A DNA stretch of 64,000 nt from Pelolinea submarina. Its GTDB lineage: Bacteria; Chloroflexota; Anaerolineae; Anaerolineales; Anaerolineaceae. A program made the translations under genes and the position numbers. The stretch spans positions 1,612,001 to 1,676,000 of the forward strand of contig NZ_AP018437.1 in assembly GCF_003966975.1 (NCBI RefSeq), in the 5' to 3' direction. Each line of letters opens with the position of its first letter. Position 1 is the stretch's first letter. The notes under the pieces were generated by a model. It was given only the letters and a program-made list of their open reading frames with translations, made no database searches and was not told where the DNA came from. Shown here piece by piece: positions 51,601 through 60,010 of the stretch.

Positions 51601-51852
51601 GGTTTGGTGCGCGAGTTCGTACGGCGCGTGCAGGAAGCCAGAAAGCAGGCTGATTTTGAAATCGCCGACCGCATCCGGCTGATTTACTCCTGTTCTGCCA
51701 AATTGAAATATGCTATTGAATGTTTCAAGGACTATATAATGGACGAAACTCTGTCGGTGGAGCTGGACGGTGAAAATGTACCGAACATCCTGCCGAATCT
51801 CAGCGATGAATTCGATGGGGAAACGCTGACGATCTGGCTGGATAAAGCCTGA
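48700..51852 (+). CDS. ileS: Isoleucyl-tRNA synthetase (eukaryote-like, IleS2 type)
   Basis: 1050 residues. The HIGH region is the variant MPGVHHVLARVF near 49-60, followed by RRGGWDTHGLPVE. The editing domain includes WTTTPWTLPGN near 229. KMSKTRGN near 596-603 is the KMSKS loop. Two zinc-like Cys pairs occur at CPRCG near 184 and CPKCGE near 508. The length and the C-terminal region without the E. coli-type zinc finger fit the type 2 group, often less sensitive to mupirocin. Expressed under the T-box; GGAGGT before the ATG. Confidence 0.96.
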   Translation: MFKPVSSKLNANQMELEVLDYWKKEDIFHASIKNREGKTEYVFYEGPPTANGMPGVHHVLARVFKDIFPRYRTMQGYHVIRRGGWDTHGLPVEIEVEKKLGFTNKQQIEDYGIAEFNQLCRESAFKYIQEWEKLTERIAFWVDLDTAYITYKNSYIESVWWILKNFWEKDLLYQGFKVVPYCPRCGTPLSDHEVSLGYRDATDPSVYVRMPLVDDPSTSLLVWTTTPWTLPGNVAIAAHPNVDYVTVERKESSGEGTEKLILAKSQIESIFGDEEVKIVSEFKGKQLKGKRYQPLYTFLPPDKPAYRVVLADYVITNEGSGLVHQAPAFGADDMQTAIDEDLPILMTVAPNGTFIPEVKQWAGRFVKDADPFIIEDLNNRGLLFRTVPITHTYPFCWRCDTPLLYYARPTWYIRTSAKKDDLVANNQKVNWYPNHIKDGRFGNWLANNIDWALGRERYWGTPLPVWECESCHHQECIGSVQELSEKTGKDLKGLDLHRPYVDEVEYACPKCGETMHRVPELIDVWFDSGSMPVAQWHYPFENEQEFKEHYPADYICEAVDQTRGWFYSLHAISTLLFDQQCFKNVVCLGLILDGDGQKMSKTRGNVVSPWEVLDKHGADAMRWYLYTASPPGQERRFSADLVNEVLRSFTLTLWNTYSFFVTYANLDGWQPGKADKPQYSKLDEWLLAELHGLVRDVTTAYENYDVLGATRPIEGFVDHLSNWYLRRSRRRFWKSGSDADKEAAYSTLYEALVMLSKLLAPSMPFIADEMYRNLVVNLDPQAPKSVHLADWPKFNEGRLNDELVADMNLVMKLVSLGHAARNKSQIKVRQPLQEAAFSVSNIHDSAVIHEYADLLQDELNVKSVRALSAASEAAAYELVPLPKQLGQKYKDQFPLIRKAILALDPEKAAGMLLKGENLKISVDGEDFEILPEEVEVRMQAKEGFEVASDGAYIAALVTTLTDDLVNEGLVREFVRRVQEARKQADFEIADRIRLIYSCSAKLKYAIECFKDYIMDETLSVELDGENVPNILPNLSDEFDGETLTIWLDKA

Positions 51853-51860
51853 TAAAACGA

Positions 51861-51896
51861 GTGGGATAAATTCAAGCGAATTTATCCCGCTTTTTA
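51861..51896 (+). terminator. Intrinsic terminator after ileS
   Basis: GTGGGATAAATTC (51861-51873) and GAATTTATCCCGC (51878-51890), one G-T pair, loop AAGC, then TTTTT. Confidence 0.85.
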
Positions 51897-51903
51897 TACA
51901 AGC

Positions 51904-52386
51904 ATGTTTGATCTGGAAAAGCTGCCAAAGCAAGCCGGCAATTATGTGATTGTGGGGTTAGCCGTAGACCGGTTTTCACTTGATATGAAGAAATTTGGTT
52001 TAAGAGAAATGCCGGCCGGTTTTTATCTTTACTGCGGCAGCGCGCATGGCCCCGGAGGATTGAAAAGCCGCGTAAGCCGGCATTTGGATCTGCACACCAA
52101 GAAATTCTGGCATTTTGATTCCCTCAAAGAGTACCTGGATTCCACTTGTATTTGGTGGCAGGTTAGTTCTGCGAATTTTGAATGTGAAATCGCGCAATTT
52201 CTCTTTTCCTTGCCGGGGGCGAGCTGTGTGGTACCGGGATTTGGCGCCAGTGATTGCCGTAAAGGCTGTTTATCCCATTTGGTATATTTCCCGAATTTGG
52301 ATTATGTAGAGCAAGCATGGCGGGAGCTTAATCGAAAGACCTGGGATTATCGACAATTATCGTTGAAGCGCGATGAAATCGGTTAA
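51904..52386 (+). CDS. GIY-YIG nuclease family protein (DUF123)
   Basis: 160 residues. DUF123 pattern: GFYLYCGSAHGPGGLKSRVS near 38-57 (a degenerate GIY...YIG), FWHFDSL near 68, a central CEIAQFLF and the C-terminal VPGFGASDCRKGCLSHLVYF near 110-129. Related domains occur alone or fused to endonuclease III. Nuclease activity is presumed, not shown. It follows the ileS terminator closely and may rely on read-through or its own promoter. Confidence 0.85.
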   Translation: MFDLEKLPKQAGNYVIVGLAVDRFSLDMKKFGLREMPAGFYLYCGSAHGPGGLKSRVSRHLDLHTKKFWHFDSLKEYLDSTCIWWQVSSANFECEIAQFLFSLPGASCVVPGFGASDCRKGCLSHLVYFPNLDYVEQAWRELNRKTWDYRQLSLKRDEIG

Positions 52387-52406
52387 AATCGTAATATAAG
52401 AGGTAA

Positions 52407-52943
52407 ATGACATTGAAGAAATTAATAAAAAAATATTGGTTTTTTGTATTGATCGCCGGTACGCTGATTGTGCTGGATCAATGGACAAAGAGCCTTGTGC
52501 GTGCGAATTTAGATATGGGTGAAATTTGGTCGCCCTGGCCGTGGCTGTCCCCTTATGCGCGTATTGTGCATTGGTACAACACCGGCGTAGCTTTCGGCAT
52601 GTTCCAGGACCACGGCATGCTTTTTACGGTTCTGAACAGCATTATCGCCGGATTTATTCTGATCTTTTTCCCGCGCCTCTCAGAAAACGACTGGTTTCTC
52701 AAGGTAGCCTTAAGCATGCAGTTCGGTGGCGCGGTTGGCAACCTGATTGATCGTATGACCATTGGTCACGTAACCGATTTTGTTTCCATCGGTAATTTCG
52801 CGGTATTCAACGTCGCGGATGCGTCCGTTACAACCGGTGTGGCAGTGATGATTATTGGTTTGTGGATCCAGGAAAAAAAAGAAAAAAACCAAAAAATCTT
52901 GATGGATGAAACTCAACATCTTGACAGCAAGCCGGAAATTTAG
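52407..52943 (+). CDS. lspA: Lipoprotein signal peptidase II
   Basis: 178 residues, four transmembrane helices. Catalytic aspartates are in GGAVGNLIDRMTIG and FNVADASVTTGV; WYNTGVAFGMF and LDQWTKSLV are the other conserved blocks. The C-terminus is charged and slightly long (KKEKNQK...). It cleaves prolipoproteins before the lipidated Cys, serving the several lipobox proteins in this window. Confidence 0.95.
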   Translation: MTLKKLIKKYWFFVLIAGTLIVLDQWTKSLVRANLDMGEIWSPWPWLSPYARIVHWYNTGVAFGMFQDHGMLFTVLNSIIAGFILIFFPRLSENDWFLKVALSMQFGGAVGNLIDRMTIGHVTDFVSIGNFAVFNVADASVTTGVAVMIIGLWIQEKKEKNQKILMDETQHLDSKPEI

Positions 52944-52949
52944 GTAAAG

Positions 52950-53867
52950 GTGAATACACTCATTAGAAATTATATTTTTGATGAAGATCAACCCCAGCGG
53001 TTAGACCTTTACCTCTCTCATAAATTACCCGAATATAGCCGTTCACAAATCCAGCGTTTGATCAAGACCGGTCAGGTATTGGTCGATGATTTAATGCCTA
53101 AGAAATCCGGACAGATGCTCGAAAACGGAGATCGAATTTTAGTGGAAGTTCTCCCGCCTGCACCGCTTGATCTGATCCCTGAACCAATTGATATTCCCAT
53201 CTTATTTGAAGACGAAAATGTTTTGGCAATCAATAAACCTGCCGGAATGGTGGTGCATCCTTCGGCCGGCCATTCCAAAGGCACATTGGTGCATGCCGCC
53301 CTGGCTTATACGCCATTTCTGGCCGGCATTGGCGGAAAGATGCGTCCGGGGATTGTTCACCGCCTGGACAAAAATACTTCCGGTATTATTCTGATAGCGA
53401 AGAATGAAGCTTCACATAAATGGCTCCAACAACAATTCAAAGACCGCTTAGTAGTAAAGAAATATCTGGCTCTGGTGGATGGCCGCCCGACCACCCCCAC
53501 AGGCCGTATCATTGCGCCTCTTATGCGTGATCGAAACAATCGCAAACGCATGGCAATCGCACCGGAAGGTGAGGGGCGTTATGCGGAGACGGAATATCGG
53601 ACTTTGCGGGACTATAAATCGCATACTTACCTGGAAGTACATCCATTGACAGGGCGTACTCACCAAATTCGCGTGCACATGGCCTCCATTGGCTGCCCGA
53701 TTGCCGCGGATACTTTGTATGGGTATCGGAATCCTTCCGTGAATTTGGATCGCCACTTCTTACATGCTTACCAACTCAGCATTTGTTTGCTGGGAGAGAA
53801 AGAACCGCATCATTTCCTGGCCGAGCTGCCAGTGGAATTGACGAATGTTTTAGAAAAATTATTTTAA
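52950..53867 (+). CDS. RluA/RluD-family pseudouridine synthase
   Basis: 305 residues, GTG start 7 bases after lspA, an order common in bacteria. N-terminal S4 RNA-binding domain (about 20-75: YSRSQIQRLIKTGQVLVDD). Catalytic motif with Asp in GIVHRLDKNTSGIILIAKN near 134-152, and HPLTGRTHQIRVHMASIG near 228-245. Likely an rRNA pseudouridine synthase of the RluD type, but the target site is not certain. Confidence 0.93.
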   Translation: MNTLIRNYIFDEDQPQRLDLYLSHKLPEYSRSQIQRLIKTGQVLVDDLMPKKSGQMLENGDRILVEVLPPAPLDLIPEPIDIPILFEDENVLAINKPAGMVVHPSAGHSKGTLVHAALAYTPFLAGIGGKMRPGIVHRLDKNTSGIILIAKNEASHKWLQQQFKDRLVVKKYLALVDGRPTTPTGRIIAPLMRDRNNRKRMAIAPEGEGRYAETEYRTLRDYKSHTYLEVHPLTGRTHQIRVHMASIGCPIAADTLYGYRNPSVNLDRHFLHAYQLSICLLGEKEPHHFLAELPVELTNVLEKLF

Positions 53868-53880
53868 CAATGGAGTTCAG

Positions 53881-54933
53881 ATGGCATTTAAAAATGGAAT
53901 TATAGATTTACGTTCGGATACGGTTACTCACCCGACAGACGAAATGCGCGCGGCCATGGCCGCTGCCCCGGTTGGCGACGACGTTTATAACGAAGACCCA
54001 ACCGTGATTCAACTGGAAAAATTGGCGGTAGGAAAGACCGGCAAAGAAGCCGCGCTGTTTGTGGCATCCGGCACCATGGGCAACCTAATCGCTGCCATGG
54101 TGCATTGCGGTCGTGGCGACGAGGCGGTCATGGGAACCAGCGGACATACCTTTCTGCATGAGGTAGGCGGTATTTCCGCTTTGGGCGGTATCTTCCCATC
54201 ACTAATTCCCAATCAGGAAGATGGAACCCTGGCTATTGAAGATATTCAAAAAGCTTATCGTGATGATGATATTCACCATCCGCCCTCCCGGTTATTAATC
54301 GTGGAAAATACCCAAAACCAATGCGGCGGAATCCCGCTGAGTGTGGATTACATGCATTCCGCAGCGACCATCGCCCACAGCCTGGGGATGAGTGTGCACC
54401 TGGACGGCGCACGGGTCTTTAACGCGGCCAAGGCACTGAACTGTTCCGCGGCGGATATTTGCGTGCCGGTGGATTCGGTGATGTTCTGCTTATCCAAAGG
54501 ATTGTGTGCGCCGATCGGATCAATGCTGTGCGGTACCCAAGAGTTCATTGGCAAAGCGCGCAAGATCCGCAAACAGTTGGGAGGCGGCATGCGCCAGGCA
54601 GGCATTATTGCCGCGGCCGGCCTTTTGGCTATTGAAAAGATGGTTGATCGTTTGCCGGAAGATCATCAAAATGCCAAAGACCTGGCGGCCGGATTGAAGG
54701 GTATTAGAGGACTGACCATTGTTAAAGGCGGGCCGCAGACCAATATGGTTTTCTTCCGCATCGCGCGTGATTTTCCCAGAACAGCGGATGCGATCAAGGA
54801 GCAGCTAAAAGCGCGTGGTGTGTTGGTGGGGTTATCCGGCCCGGGTGAATTCCGGCTGGTTACCCATTATTGGATAAATGCGGAGGATGTCGCGAAAACC
54901 ATTCGGGAAATAAAGACTGTAATTGAAGGCTGA
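53881..54933 (+). CDS. ltaE: Low-specificity L-threonine aldolase
   Basis: 350 residues. Fold-type I PLP enzyme: IDLRSDTVTHPTDEMRAAM near the start, VGDDVYNEDPTV, GTMGNLIA, HTFLHEVGG, HLDGARVFNAA, and the PLP-Lys in CLSKGLCAPIGS near 205-216. It cleaves L-threonine or L-allo-threonine to glycine and acetaldehyde. GGAG-like bases precede the ATG, 13 bases after the pseudouridine synthase stop. Confidence 0.94.
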   Translation: MAFKNGIIDLRSDTVTHPTDEMRAAMAAAPVGDDVYNEDPTVIQLEKLAVGKTGKEAALFVASGTMGNLIAAMVHCGRGDEAVMGTSGHTFLHEVGGISALGGIFPSLIPNQEDGTLAIEDIQKAYRDDDIHHPPSRLLIVENTQNQCGGIPLSVDYMHSAATIAHSLGMSVHLDGARVFNAAKALNCSAADICVPVDSVMFCLSKGLCAPIGSMLCGTQEFIGKARKIRKQLGGGMRQAGIIAAAGLLAIEKMVDRLPEDHQNAKDLAAGLKGIRGLTIVKGGPQTNMVFFRIARDFPRTADAIKEQLKARGVLVGLSGPGEFRLVTHYWINAEDVAKTIREIKTVIEG

Positions 54934-54958
54934 TAATCACATTTGCGCATTCTGGTTT

Positions 54959-54967
54959 TGTTATAAT
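54959..54967 (+). promoter_or_regulatory. Extended -10 promoter of the purine phosphorylase gene
   Basis: TGTTATAAT with perfect TATAAT at 54962-54967, 41 bases before the ATG; no clear -35. Confidence 0.55.
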
Positions 54968-55008
54968 GAATTTAATAATGTTATCTGAATTTATTAACAG
55001 GAGCGAGC

Positions 55009-55845
55009 ATGTCTGAATTTATCACCTTGGAAATGATAGATCAAGCGGTAGAAGTAATTCGCGGCAAGACACATCACAAACCCAAAATTGGGTTGATCCT
55101 TGGCTCTGGTTTAGGTGACTTAGCAGAATCAGTGAAACCAGCTGATTATATCGATTATAGGGAAATTCCTAATTGGCCTCGCTCAACAATTCAGGGACAT
55201 AAAGGTCGTTTAGTAATTGGGGAGCTGGAATCCAAATCGGTCCTGATCATGCAAGGGCGGGCTCACTACTATGAAGGCTACTCCATGCCAATAGTAGGTT
55301 TCCCAATCCGAGTGATGATTCGTCTGGGAATTGAATATCTGATCGTGACCAACGCGGCCGGTGCGGTAAATCCGGAATATTTACCGGGTGATTTGATGCT
55401 GATTAATGACCATCTTTCCATGATCGGTATGTTCGGATTAAATCCGCTGCAAGGTCCCAATATCGATGAATTTGGAGAACGTTTCCCGGACATGAGCCGG
55501 GCGTATGACCGGGAATTACTTAAGATTGCCAAAGAAGCCGCGGCAGAAAAGAATATCGAGCCGCGCGAAGGGGTGTACGTCTGCCTCTCCGGCCCGTCTT
55601 TTGAAACTCCAGCGGACCTGCGCTTTTTGCACACGGCCGGTGCGGACGCGGTGGGTATGTCCACTGTTCCGGAAGTCATCGTGGCTCACCACGGCGGTAT
55701 TCGGGTTTTAGGCATCTCCGGTATCAGCAACAAGGCTAACCTGGACGGTTCCAACGTGACAACCCATGAAGAGGTGCTGGAGGCAGGGAAAGTCCTGGTG
55801 CCGAAATTGGATGCAATCATTCGCGGTGTACTACGCCGTATTTAA
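55009..55845 (+). CDS. punA: Purine-nucleoside phosphorylase (PNP/MTAP family)
   Basis: 278 residues, the trimeric family II size. Conserved blocks are GLILGSGLGDLAESV, GRAHYYEGYS, NAAGAVNPEYLPGDLML, CLSGPSFETPADLR, VGMSTVPEVIVAHHGG and GISGISNKA. It splits purine nucleosides with phosphate. AGGAGCGAGC precedes the ATG. With the pyrimidine phosphorylase it gives the cell both arms of nucleoside salvage. Confidence 0.93.
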   Translation: MSEFITLEMIDQAVEVIRGKTHHKPKIGLILGSGLGDLAESVKPADYIDYREIPNWPRSTIQGHKGRLVIGELESKSVLIMQGRAHYYEGYSMPIVGFPIRVMIRLGIEYLIVTNAAGAVNPEYLPGDLMLINDHLSMIGMFGLNPLQGPNIDEFGERFPDMSRAYDRELLKIAKEAAAEKNIEPREGVYVCLSGPSFETPADLRFLHTAGADAVGMSTVPEVIVAHHGGIRVLGISGISNKANLDGSNVTTHEEVLEAGKVLVPKLDAIIRGVLRRI

Positions 55846-55892
55846 TAATATGATAAATCGGCCAAAGGATGTGCCGGTTATACAAGTGAATA

Positions 55893-56570
55893 ATGGAAGA
55901 ATTATTTAGATTCTTAGCCACATACGAAGTGGGGATTTATATCGTTATCGGTGTGATTGTATTAATTTACTTAAAACGCCTGATAGACGCCGGTATTGCT
56001 TTAAAAAAAGCTCAATTTGGTTTGGAGCGCGAGGTAGCGCAAAAAAGCCTGCGATTATCCGTGACAATCATTGTTTTGGTAGCGTTGGTGGGTGTGTCAA
56101 ACTTTATTCTGATTTCGGTGGCTTCTATCAAATTTCCCGGTATTTCCCGAATTGCGACACCTACCATTGATTTAAATGTAACTCCGGAACCGGATCAGGC
56201 AGAAGTGACCCAAACACCGGAATTTTTGAAGCAAACGCAGACTGCTATCGCCTTAACCGGCTGCATTCCTGGAGAGTTGGAGTGGGTTCAACCGATCTCC
56301 GGGGATGAGGTTAGCGGGTCGGTGGAATTGAAAGGCACTGTGAACATCCCGAATTTTGGATTCTATAAATACGAATACCAAATGCAGGGCGAAGATTTAT
56401 GGACACCCATTTCGGCCGGGAATAGACCGGTCATTGAGGACTCATTTGGCGGCCGTTGGAATACGGACCAACTGGAACCGGGCAATTATTCACTGCGCTT
56501 GGTTGCGTTGGATAATCAAAATAATTTATTAAAACCTTGCGTAATTGACGTGAAGGTAATACCACAATAG
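55893..56570 (+). CDS. Membrane-anchored protein with extracellular Ig-like domain
   Basis: 225 residues. Two transmembrane helices (about 10-32 and 56-78) enclose a short basic-acidic loop. A Thr/Pro-rich linker (TPTIDLNVTPEPDQAEVTQT) leads to an extracellular domain of about 95 residues with WVQPISGDEVSGSVELKGTV and LEPGNYSLRLVALD, resembling an Ig-like or bacterial adhesion fold. No enzyme motif. Family not recognised. It precedes the GNAT gene by 5 bases. Confidence 0.6.
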   Translation: MEELFRFLATYEVGIYIVIGVIVLIYLKRLIDAGIALKKAQFGLEREVAQKSLRLSVTIIVLVALVGVSNFILISVASIKFPGISRIATPTIDLNVTPEPDQAEVTQTPEFLKQTQTAIALTGCIPGELEWVQPISGDEVSGSVELKGTVNIPNFGFYKYEYQMQGEDLWTPISAGNRPVIEDSFGGRWNTDQLEPGNYSLRLVALDNQNNLLKPCVIDVKVIPQ

Positions 56571-56575
56571 AATCT

Positions 56576-57115
56576 ATGGCGGAGATACTAATTCGACAAG
56601 CTGTTTCACCCGATATCGAGCTGTTATCGCGATTTGATCATACTGTTAAAACAGAGTGTGTTTGGCAGATGACACAAAATGTGGAATCGGGTAGGATAGT
56701 GACAACCTTTATTGAAAACCATCTTCCCCGTGAGATGCGTTTGACTTACCCGCAATCTCCGGATAGCCTGGTTGAGCGGTGGAAAAATTATTCAAGCGTT
56801 CTAATCGCTTGTATCAATACAGTACCTGTTGGGTATGTAACGTTTTCGGCAATCTTTGCATCGGACATGCTTTGGGTAAAAGATTTGGTCGTCGATGAAC
56901 TTTGGCGCAGAAAGTCAGTAGCAACAACGTTAATTCAGGCGGCCAATAGTTGGGGAGCGTCCAGACATTTTTCCCGGATGAGTATTGAAATGTCTTCAAA
57001 GAACTTTCCCGGCATTAGCCTGGTCAAAAAATGTGGGTTTGAGTTTTCGGGATATGATGATAACTTCTTCAATAATAATGATATCGCTTTGTTCTTTTCG
57101 CGATACATTAAGTAG
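56576..57115 (+). CDS. GNAT-family N-acetyltransferase
   Basis: 179 residues. The GNAT core is seen in LWVKDLVVDELWRRKSVATT (motif A, about residues 101-120, with R-x-x-x-V-A acetyl-CoA loop) and ISLVKKCGFEFSGYDDNFFNNN (split about 143-163). The N-terminal IRQAVSPDIELLSRFD fits the fold. Acceptor unknown. Very tight spacing with its neighbours on both sides indicates an operon from the Ig-like protein to the 7TM sensor. Confidence 0.82.
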   Translation: MAEILIRQAVSPDIELLSRFDHTVKTECVWQMTQNVESGRIVTTFIENHLPREMRLTYPQSPDSLVERWKNYSSVLIACINTVPVGYVTFSAIFASDMLWVKDLVVDELWRRKSVATTLIQAANSWGASRHFSRMSIEMSSKNFPGISLVKKCGFEFSGYDDNFFNNNDIALFFSRYIK

Positions 57116-57121
57116 TAGCCT

Positions 57122-59029
57122 ATGAGTAATTTGAGTGGTTTAGAAACGCTATTAAAAGCCATCAGCGATATTTTGACTGCTGGCGTTGCCATTATTTCTT
57201 TCTCGCTCTTTATCTACGCAGTGACGTTCAAGCTGCATGATAAAGTAACCCTGTCGTTTACTTTCTTAATGCTTTGCATCGTGGTAATTTTCGGAGCTGA
57301 TTCTTTCATTACTGTTACCCAGGATGCGGGCTCCCTGCGGTTTTTGTTGAAAATCCATTGGCTGGGAATTGTCCTTCTCCCAACAGCGTATTTCCGTTTT
57401 TCAGACGGCTTATTATCCATGACCGGCAAACCCAGCCGGGGCAGACGCAGCCTGATTGGGAATTTGTGCATCGTTATCAGCTTAGCATTTGCGGCGCTGT
57501 TATTCACCAACCTTTTAGTTGGTGTGGTCATTATGGATCGCCCGCCGGCGCCTTATTTAGAGCGGACTATCTTCAATGACCTGTTCAGCGCCTTTTTCTT
57601 TATCACCATGTTTCTGTCCTGGTACAACTATATCCGGGCTTATCGGCGCACGGTCACCAGCACCAGCCGGCGGCGCATGCTTTACCTGATTATCAGTGCT
57701 GTTGGGCCGGCGCTTGGTTCTTTCCCATATCTGTTGTATGGATCCGGATTTGCCGCGCAAATGCCTTTGGTTTTCTGGCTGCTCTCCATTATTTCAAATG
57801 CAACGGTGTTTATCACGCTGATAACCATGACCTACGCGGTTTCATTTTTCGGGTTTCCATGGACTGACCGCGTGATTAAGAGCCGTTTATTCCGCTGGGT
57901 AATGCGCGGGCCGACAACTGCCAGTATAACGTTGGGCGTGACGACCATCATCAACCGGCTGGGAAAATTGTGGCAGGTGGATGTCTCCGCGTTGATAGTG
58001 CTGGCAATGGTGGCAGTGATCGTCATTTTTGAGTATTCCATCACGTTGTTTGCGAATATTTGGGAAAGATTCCTTTTCTCGAAAAACGATCGCGAGGAAT
58101 TGGAACAGATCCGCTCGCTGGAGGATAAGCTCCTGACCAGCAACGATGTCCGCCAATTCACTGACCTGATTCTGGCGACGATTTGCGATCTGCTGCAGGT
58201 ACAGGGCGCGCACCTTTTTGTGATAAATGGCAATGGTAATGGAATGGATGTACTCGCAGGTAAGATGTCGCAAAATTATTCAGATCGCAGGGGAGAATTC
58301 CTGAGTCTGGCTGCCGGTTTTGAAGATCGGGAGAATGTAATTGTTCCTGGTAATGATGGATGTTCAATCCTGCCGCTGTTTTTTGCTCCGAACGATGGTT
58401 CCCCGGAATTGATGGGTGTAATCCTGGTCGAGGATTTTGACAATTCCCGTATGGATCCCGAGAAACAGACTTCAGCCGGAAAATTGACATCCCGGTTGGC
58501 ATTGGCACTGCATGACCGTAAAGTTCAAGAAAACCTGTTTGTCTCATTGGAGATGTTGACACCGCAAGTCTCGATTATTCAGGATCTGCTGGCAACATCC
58601 CGATTCAATCAGGAAAAAATTTATGATGAAAGTCCTATTACAGATACGCAGGAGGTGGATAAGTGGGTTAAAGATGCGCTTGATCATCTTTGGGGAGGGC
58701 CAAAGCTATCTCAGAACATGCTGTTGAGATTGAGGTTGGTTGAAGAAAAAACTGTAATGGAGAAGGAATCGCCGGTAAATGCGTTGCGTGAAGTACTCCG
58801 TTCGGCTATCGATCAGCTGAAACCCGAAGGGGAACGTCAATATACTAATGAGTGGATTTTATATAATCTTTTAGACTTAAAATATTTATCCGGATGGAAA
58901 GTGAAAGATATTGCACGAAAGTTGTCCTTATCAGAAGCAGATCTTTATCGAAAGCAGCGCATTGCGATTAGCGCTGTTTCAAATCTAATCATTAATATGG
59001 AAAAGAGCATCACAGAAAAGAATAATTAA
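57122..59029 (+). CDS. 7TM-GAF protein with C-terminal helix-turn-helix
   Basis: 635 residues. The N-terminus has about eight hydrophobic helices (about 15-320) of the histidine-kinase N-terminal 7TM type. A GAF-like domain follows (about 340-460: LTSNDVRQFTDLILATICDL). No H-box, kinase ATPase, GGDEF or phosphatase motif follows. Instead a helical region ends with a sigma region 4-like or Trp-repressor-like HTH near 575-620: LLDLKYLSGWKVKDIARKLS then LSEADLYRKQRIAISAVSNL. It looks like a membrane-bound one-component sensor-regulator. It starts 6 bases after the GNAT gene. Confidence 0.65.
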   Translation: MSNLSGLETLLKAISDILTAGVAIISFSLFIYAVTFKLHDKVTLSFTFLMLCIVVIFGADSFITVTQDAGSLRFLLKIHWLGIVLLPTAYFRFSDGLLSMTGKPSRGRRSLIGNLCIVISLAFAALLFTNLLVGVVIMDRPPAPYLERTIFNDLFSAFFFITMFLSWYNYIRAYRRTVTSTSRRRMLYLIISAVGPALGSFPYLLYGSGFAAQMPLVFWLLSIISNATVFITLITMTYAVSFFGFPWTDRVIKSRLFRWVMRGPTTASITLGVTTIINRLGKLWQVDVSALIVLAMVAVIVIFEYSITLFANIWERFLFSKNDREELEQIRSLEDKLLTSNDVRQFTDLILATICDLLQVQGAHLFVINGNGNGMDVLAGKMSQNYSDRRGEFLSLAAGFEDRENVIVPGNDGCSILPLFFAPNDGSPELMGVILVEDFDNSRMDPEKQTSAGKLTSRLALALHDRKVQENLFVSLEMLTPQVSIIQDLLATSRFNQEKIYDESPITDTQEVDKWVKDALDHLWGGPKLSQNMLLRLRLVEEKTVMEKESPVNALREVLRSAIDQLKPEGERQYTNEWILYNLLDLKYLSGWKVKDIARKLSLSEADLYRKQRIAISAVSNLIINMEKSITEKNN

Positions 59030-59053
59030 ATCATTGTATTTTGGAGGGTGGTT

Positions 59054-60007
59054 ATGAACATAAAACGGGAAAGTGATGATAAAGGTACTGAGCAAATGCA
59101 ATTTGATCAGGGTTGGTGGGATTTTGTACTATCGAATGAACCGGTTCAACATAACGATGAATCCGGTAGTCCGAATTTGAAAAAGAATCCTCGGGATTTC
59201 GATGACGGCAATGATTGGGTGTATATCGAAAAACTTTATCAGAATGATGTCATCATCGAGGTAACAATCATTGGTTATAACAAGGGTGGCTTGCTGGCGA
59301 AGGCTGACAAATTACAGGGATTTATACCGGTATCGCATATCCTTTATGAAACCCAACCGGAAAAAACTCAGGACCAATTGGATTTATTCAAAGAGCGGGT
59401 AGGCAATATCACCAAGGTAAAGGTTATTGAATGCAACCGCGCTCTGAATAAAGTGGTTCTCTCTGAAAGAGCTGCCCAGACCGAAAATGGCAAACGTAAA
59501 GAATTGATTGCCAGTTTGGTCCCCAATTCAATTGTTCAGGGGAGAGTGACGAATATCACGAATTTTGGTATTTTCGTTGATCTGGGCGGGGTGGAAGGTT
59601 TGGTGCATATTTCAGAACTATCCTGGGGACGAGTTCGGCGGCCGGAGGATCATGCCAAACTGGGCGATATGATCTCGGTATTAATCCTATCTATCGACCC
59701 GAAGGATATGCATGTAGCCCTGAGCATCAAGCGCTTGAATCCAAATCCGTGGTTTGAACTGGAGCGTAAATACCAACCGGGAGACATAATCAGTGCCAAA
59801 ATCTCGAAAATCCTGCCGTACGGGGCATTTGCGGAATTGGAAGAAGGCGTTGAGGGGTTGATCCATATTTCGACGGTAGAAATGAATGATAAGATTAAAG
59901 ACCTGAATGAAGTATTTAATGTTAACCAAACTGTGTTTGTAGAGATTTTGCATATCGATTCAAAAAAACACCGTTTGGGTTTGGCGCTTTCAAAAACAGA
60001 AAAATAG
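59054..60007 (+). CDS. S1 RNA-binding domain protein (ribosomal protein S1-like)
   Basis: 317 residues from ATG 59054; GGAGG (59043-59047) is 6 bases upstream and excludes the GTG at 59048. Three S1 domains: a divergent one near 63-130 (VIIEVTIIGYNKGGLLAKAD), a canonical one near 150-220 (VQGRVTNITNFGIFVDLGGV) and another near 237-310 (ISAKISKILPYGAFAELEEG). Short S1 proteins with three or four repeats act in translation initiation in many Gram-positive bacteria. It precedes ftsK by 3 bases. Confidence 0.92.
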   Translation: MNIKRESDDKGTEQMQFDQGWWDFVLSNEPVQHNDESGSPNLKKNPRDFDDGNDWVYIEKLYQNDVIIEVTIIGYNKGGLLAKADKLQGFIPVSHILYETQPEKTQDQLDLFKERVGNITKVKVIECNRALNKVVLSERAAQTENGKRKELIASLVPNSIVQGRVTNITNFGIFVDLGGVEGLVHISELSWGRVRRPEDHAKLGDMISVLILSIDPKDMHVALSIKRLNPNPWFELERKYQPGDIISAKISKILPYGAFAELEEGVEGLIHISTVEMNDKIKDLNEVFNVNQTVFVEILHIDSKKHRLGLALSKTEK

Positions 60008-60010
60008 ACT

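Noticed and set aside
59048-59056. GTG start for the S1-domain gene
   Set aside because: It abuts the GGAGG ribosome-binding site (59043-59047); ATG 59054 has correct spacing.
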